NCBI GenBank assembly: GCA_029287695.1 | Contig: JARFQQ010000073.1 | Span: forward strand, 1 to 8,459 | From: Gammaproteobacteria bacterium | GTDB lineage: Bacteria; Pseudomonadota; Gammaproteobacteria; Chromatiales; Chromatiaceae | Reading direction: 5' to 3' | Length of the DNA stretch: 8,459 nucleotides | In this document: piece by piece, positions 5,998-8,459 of the stretch | How positions within the stretch are numbered: the stretch's first letter is position 1 | How the letters are laid out: every line of letters starts with the position of its first letter | Notes under the pieces: generated by a model | What the model saw: only the letters and a program-made list of their open reading frames with translations | What the model was told of the DNA's origin: nothing | Databases searched by the model: none | Position numbers and translations under genes: made by a program

Positions 5998-6669
5998 GTG
6001 CCCGATCAACCCTTGAACCTCGACTGGAACAGCATCGACACCGTCTTTCTCGACATGGACGGAACACTGCTGGATCTCTATTTCGATAACCATTTCTGGC
6101 TCGAGCATGTGCCGAAACGCTATGCAGAGAAGCACGGATGGACGCTCGAGGAGGCCACCCGGCATCTCGGGCAGAAATACCACAGCAAGGCGGGGACGCT
6201 CGACTGGTACTGCATTGATTACTGGGGCAGTGAACTCGGTATGGATATCCTGACGCTCAAGGAGGAGACCGAGCACCTGATCGGGATGCACCCGCATGTC
6301 GAACACTTCCTCTCGGCGCTGCATGCGTCCGAGAAGTTTGTCGCGCTGGTCACCAATGCGCACCCCGGCACACTGGCTTTCAAACTCGAGCGCGTGCCCA
6401 TGGGGCACTACTTCGATGCGCTCGTGACATCGCATGACTACGGTTTGCCGAAAGAAGAGAGGGGATTCTGGGAGCGCCTGCGTGACAAGCATCCCTTCGA
6501 GCCTGCACGGACGCTCTTCATGGATGACAGCCAGGCCGTGCTGGATGCTGCCAGTGCTTTCGGCATTCGCCATGTCATCGGGATAACTGCGCCGGACAGC
6601 AGGAATGCTGATCGTCCCATCTCCGGTGTGCAGACGATTCGCGACTTTTCAGAACTCAATCCCCTCTAG
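5998..6669 (+). CDS. yrfG: HAD-family GMP/IMP nucleotidase YrfG
   Basis: Haloacid-dehalogenase-type phosphatase; E. coli YrfG dephosphorylates GMP and IMP. I start at GTG 5998-6000, giving 223 residues (E. coli YrfG 222). The longer reading from TTG at 5941 would run into the start of nudE and has no family support. HAD motifs are complete: I, DMDGTLLDL with D19 and D21; II, LVTNAHP with T119; III, the Lys in GLPKEE (K152); IV, LFMDDSQAVLDAA with D176 and D177. FDNHFWLEHVP after motif I and LDWYCIDYW near 68-76 are YrfG-specific and separate it from phosphoglycolate phosphatase or YjjG. The ribosome site is weak (AGAG, 8 bases before GTG). It faces away from nudE-cysQ, an arrangement I recall from other Gammaproteobacteria. 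Confidence 0.92.
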   Translation: MPDQPLNLDWNSIDTVFLDMDGTLLDLYFDNHFWLEHVPKRYAEKHGWTLEEATRHLGQKYHSKAGTLDWYCIDYWGSELGMDILTLKEETEHLIGMHPHVEHFLSALHASEKFVALVTNAHPGTLAFKLERVPMGHYFDALVTSHDYGLPKEERGFWERLRDKHPFEPARTLFMDDSQAVLDAASAFGIRHVIGITAPDSRNADRPISGVQTIRDFSELNPL

Positions 6670-6676
6670 TTCCGGC

Positions 6677-6699
6677 AGCCGCGCGATTCCTCGCGGGCT
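6677..6699 (+). terminator. Hairpin just after yrfG, weak terminator candidate
   Basis: AGCC (6677-6680) pairs with GGCT (6696-6699), and CGCGA (6682-6686) with TCGCG (6691-6695). This gives nine pairs with one bulged G and a TTCC loop, beginning 8 bases after the yrfG stop. No T run follows, so it may protect the message end or act with Rho rather than be a true intrinsic terminator. Confidence 0.35.
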
Positions 6700-6813
6700 C
6701 ACAGGGATGATTTCGGCTCCAGGCTATCGAGTAGAACCTTTCAGCGCTCCCCGCAGAAGTGTGCCGGTTCAGTGCGCTCTCGCCAGCAACAACAGCCGAT
6801 TGGCAGGCAGTTT

Positions 6814-6825
6814 GTGATATATCAC
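6814..6825. promoter_or_regulatory. Perfect 12-base palindrome upstream of fbp, candidate operator
   Basis: GTGATATATCAC is its own reverse complement. It lies at the edge of an abrupt AT-rich stretch (about 6811-6875) just before the candidate fbp -35. If transcription starts near 6861, its centre is at about -41.5, the usual place for an activator touching RNA polymerase. The half-sites TGTGA and TCAC recall CRP, but the spacer between them is 4 bases instead of 6, so the binding protein cannot be named. Confidence 0.45.
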
Positions 6826-6827
6826 TT

Positions 6828-6854
6828 TTTACTAATATACTAATCAAGTACAAT
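6828..6854 (+). promoter_or_regulatory. Candidate fbp promoter
   Basis: TACAAT at 6849-6854 is a 5/6 match to the -10 box. TTTACT at 6828-6833 is a 4/6 -35 with a short 15-base spacer. A second possible -10, TATACT, lies at 6836-6841. ACTAAT occurs twice, 8 bases apart (6831-6836 and 6839-6844), between the palindrome and the -10. The region is far richer in A and T than the genes around it. A GAAGG ribosome site (6881-6885) lies 7 bases before the fbp ATG. The rest of the 223-base gap (6700-6810) shows nothing I can name. Confidence 0.45.
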
Positions 6855-6892
6855 AATCGCTGTTATTTTTTGTTACTCCAGAAGGCTCATCA

Positions 6893-7930
6893 ATGCACAA
6901 CGGTACCAGTATTACCCAGTTTATTATCGAAGAGCAGCGCAAGACCGAAGGTGCGACCGGTGATTTCACGTCGCTGCTGAATGACGTCGTGACCGCTTGC
7001 AAGGTCATCTCGAACCTCGTCAACAAGGGTGAACTGATCGGCGTTCTCGGCAGTGCCGGTAGCGAGAATGTGCAGGGCGAGACACAGAAAAAGCTCGATA
7101 TCATCACAAACGAGGTCTTCATCAAGTCCAACGAATGGGCCGGCCATCTTTCCGCGATGGCTTCGGAGGAGATGGACGAAATCTACCCGATTCCGACCAG
7201 CTACCCGCGCGGCAAGTATTTGTTGACCTTCGACCCGCTGGACGGTTCATCCAATACGGATGTCAACGTCTCGGTTGGTACGATCTTTTCGATCCTGCGC
7301 TGCCCTGGTGATGGTGATGGCCAGAATCCCAGTGAACAGGCGTTCCTGCAGTCCGGTAGCGAGCAGGTCGCGGCGGGCTATGCGCTCTATGGTCCCTCCA
7401 CCATGATGGTGCTGACGACCGGCAACGGGGTCAACGGTTTTACCCTCGACCAGGACATCGGTGAATTCATCCTGACACACCCGAACATGCAGATCCCGGA
7501 AAAGACGCGCGAGTTCGCCGTCAATACGTCCAACATGCGTTTCTGGGAAACACCGGTCAAGCGCTATATCGACGAGTGTCTCAATGGATCAGAGGGGCCC
7601 CGGGGCGAGGATTTCAACATGCGCTGGATCGCGTCCATGGTGGCAGAAGTGCATCGCATCCTGACACGCGGCGGCGTCTTCATGTATCCACTCGACAGCA
7701 AGATGACCGCGAAGGGTGTCGAAGGGAAGCTGCGCCTGCTCTACGAGGCCAACCCGATGTCCTTCATCGTTGAACAGGCTGGCGGACTCTCGATCACCGG
7801 TCGCGAACGCATCATGGAACTCAAGCCGAAAGCCCTGCACCAGCGCGTGCCGGTTGTTCTTGGTTCGAAGGAAGAGGTAGAGCGCGTGATGGGGTATCAC
7901 AAGGAGTTCGATGCGGAAAACGCCGCCTGA
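6893..7930 (+). CDS. fbp: Fructose-1,6-bisphosphatase, class I
   Basis: Hydrolyses fructose-1,6-bisphosphate to fructose-6-phosphate, the one-way step of gluconeogenesis and also a Calvin-cycle step; cytoplasmic and Mg-dependent. The 345 residues compare with 332 in E. coli. Class I landmarks: [14 protein letters not shown] at 56-69; SEE at 91-93 (metal-binding Glu); the core FDPLDGSSN at 113-121 (D114, D117); [14 protein letters not shown] at 157-170; [16 protein letters not shown] at 242-257; MYPLDSK at 264-270; and [17 protein letters not shown] at 282-298 (E294). A slightly long insertion [15 protein letters not shown] at 137-151 is typical of proteobacterial class I enzymes, including those of autotrophs. 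It is preceded by a good ribosome site and followed at 27 bases by an intrinsic terminator, so it looks monocistronic. Whether it serves the Calvin cycle here cannot be told, as no cbb gene is in view. Confidence 0.97.
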   Translation: MHNGTSITQFIIEEQRKTEGATGDFTSLLNDVVTACKVISNLVNKGELIGVLGSAGSENVQGETQKKLDIITNEVFIKSNEWAGHLSAMASEEMDEIYPIPTSYPRGKYLLTFDPLDGSSNTDVNVSVGTIFSILRCPGDGDGQNPSEQAFLQSGSEQVAAGYALYGPSTMMVLTTGNGVNGFTLDQDIGEFILTHPNMQIPEKTREFAVNTSNMRFWETPVKRYIDECLNGSEGPRGEDFNMRWIASMVAEVHRILTRGGVFMYPLDSKMTAKGVEGKLRLLYEANPMSFIVEQAGGLSITGRERIMELKPKALHQRVPVVLGSKEEVERVMGYHKEFDAENAA

Positions 7931-7956
7931 GCCTCCGTTGCTGCTTCCTTCAGGAG

Positions 7957-7996
7957 AAGGGGGATCGTGCGGAGCGCGAGCCCCCTTTCTTGTTTT
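7957..7996 (+). terminator. Intrinsic terminator of fbp
   Basis: AAGGGGG (7957-7963) pairs with CCCCCTT (7981-7987). Inside it TCGTGC (7965-7970) pairs with GCGCGA (7974-7979) including one G-U pair, around a GGA loop and one A/G mismatch. TCTTGTTTT follows (7988-7996). About 13 pairs plus a T-rich tail make a strong intrinsic terminator 27 bases after the fbp stop. Confidence 0.88.
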
Positions 7997-8205
7997 CAGT
8001 ACCCGGATTGATCGGGTGAGTGGTTGATTGTGTTTCCGGGCTCTCCGAAGACCTGGTCTGGCCCGACGATAGCCCTGCCGATCATCCGGAAAGAAAATGA
8101 CCAGGCTCCTGCAAGCAAAACGACGGCGATGGTGTCTTCTGATACAGGAGATTGGTTCTCCTCTTGTTGGTGGATTTTGCGGGCTCATCGCGAGCCCGCT
8201 TTTTT
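7997..8205 (+). ncRNA. Possible small RNA between two terminators (tentative)
   Basis: About 180 bases start right after the fbp terminator and end in their own intrinsic terminator (8179-8205), with no credible ORF. Local hairpins: ACCCG/CGGGT (8001-8005 with 8013-8017) and AGGAGA/TCTCCT (8146-8151 with 8157-8162, 5-base loop). Seven-base exact long-range matches: TGATCGG 8009-8015 with 8078-8084, TTTCCGG 8033-8039 with 8086-8092, and CCTGGTC 8052-8058 with 8099-8105. The last two cross, so they could not both form without a pseudoknot. I found no clear promoter and recognise no known RNA family; 6S RNA was considered and not supported. It could instead be an untranslated leader of the ABC-F gene with an attenuator, or just spacer. 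Confidence 0.25.
8179..8205 (+). terminator. Strong intrinsic terminator upstream of the ABC-F gene
   Basis: GCGGGCTC (8179-8186) and GAGCCCGC (8192-8199) form a perfect 8-base-pair GC-rich stem with a 5-base loop, followed at once by TTTTTT (8200-8205). The T run is only on the plus strand, so it stops rightward transcription 40 bases before the ABC-F start. The fbp message already ends at 7957-7996. This one therefore serves as a second fbp stop, the end of a separate RNA, or an attenuator for the gene downstream. Confidence 0.9.
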
Positions 8206-8244
8206 CTGTATCATGCCGCCAGGCTGACCATTTCTTTACCTGGT

Positions 8245-8459
8245 ATGGCAACACTTCTGACACTTCGTGACATCTCTCTCTCCTACAGCGGGCCACAACT
8301 CCTCGACAGGGTGAGCCTGGCTGTTAGCGAGAACGAGCGTATCTGTCTGATCGGGCGCAACGGCGAGGGCAAGTCAACCCTGCTCAAGGTCATCGCCGGG
8401 CTCGTCCAGGCAGACGAGGGTGAAAAGCAGGTCACAGCGGGCACCAGGATATCCTATCT
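8245..8459 (+). CDS. uup: ABC-F family ATPase, Uup-like, N-terminal fragment
   Basis: Only the first 71 codons are in the window; the gene runs off the right edge. The start MATLLTLRDISLSYSG is followed by LLDRVSLAV, NERICLIGRNGEGKST and LLKVIAGL. This is a Walker A (GRNGEGKST, residues 37-45) in the setting typical of a first ABC-F nucleotide-binding domain. There is no membrane segment. ABC-F proteins have two fused ATPase domains and act on ribosomes or nucleic acid rather than in transport. The closest match I recall is Uup (ERVCLVGRNGAGKST in E. coli), but other ABC-F types (EttA, YheS, YbiT) cannot be fully excluded from this fragment. The ATG has no clear ribosome site upstream. An intrinsic terminator ends 40 bases before it, so its promoter must be close (TATCAT at 8209-8214 is a possible -10 without a good -35) or it relies on read-through. 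Confidence 0.85.
   Translation, partial: MATLLTLRDISLSYSGPQLLDRVSLAVSENERICLIGRNGEGKSTLLKVIAGLVQADEGEKQVTAGTRISY

Noticed and set aside
6813..6826. CRP or FNR binding site upstream of fbp
   Set aside because: CRP half-sites need a 6-base spacer (4 here), and the FNR core TTGAT-N4-ATCAA does not match.
7997..8205. 6S RNA
   Set aside because: Size is similar, but the 5' and 3' ends do not pair into the long closing stem and I see no resemblance to known 6S sequence.
8024..8227. 67-codon open frame after fbp
   Set aside because: It reads straight through a strong terminator stem, lacks a ribosome site and has no recognisable sequence.

Overview
The window reads as ordinary chromosome of a moderately GC-rich proteobacterium, most likely a gammaproteobacterium. 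The best pointers are NudE and YrfG, two families typical of that class, with nudE-cysQ facing away from yrfG. I see no transposase, integrase, tRNA, rRNA or CRISPR array. Genes cover nearly all of it, and two of them run off the edges (lutC at the left, an Uup-like ABC-F gene at the right).

Layout. Everything from base 1 to 5950 is on the minus strand. Read in the direction of transcription (right to left) the order is nudE (Nudix hydrolase of ADP-linked nucleotides), cysQ (3',5'-bisphosphate nucleotidase, ATGA overlap with nudE), a roughly 140-base structured gap, metY (O-acetylhomoserine sulfhydrylase), a small membrane-anchored protein of unknown function, then lutA-lutB-lutC (L-lactate oxidation; each start overlaps the previous stop). 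From 5998 to the right end the genes are on the plus strand: yrfG (HAD-family nucleotidase), fbp (class I fructose-1,6-bisphosphatase) and the start of an ABC-F ATPase (uup-like).

How the genes work together. nudE, cysQ and yrfG all clean up nucleotides: ADP-ribose and dinucleotide hydrolysis, PAP removal, and GMP/IMP dephosphorylation. CysQ removes the by-product of sulfate assimilation and MetY uses sulfide to make homocysteine, so cysQ-metY has a sulfur theme. LutABC turns lactate into pyruvate, and Fbp is the irreversible step of gluconeogenesis or of the Calvin cycle. Lactate use and gluconeogenesis fit together metabolically, but they lie in separate transcription units.

Non-coding signals. 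The plus strand has two convincing intrinsic terminators, one after fbp (7957-7996) and one just before the ABC-F gene (8179-8205). The roughly 180 bases between them hold no credible ORF and several complementary segments, so a small RNA is possible. The fbp promoter region is a sharp AT-rich island with a perfect 12-base palindrome. A nested hairpin lies between cysQ and metY. Three start codons were moved from the longest ORF on ribosome-binding-site and homology grounds (lutB, metY, yrfG). I found no clearly new biological system; the better leads are the inter-terminator RNA candidate, the fbp operator and the unknown anchored protein between metY and lutA.
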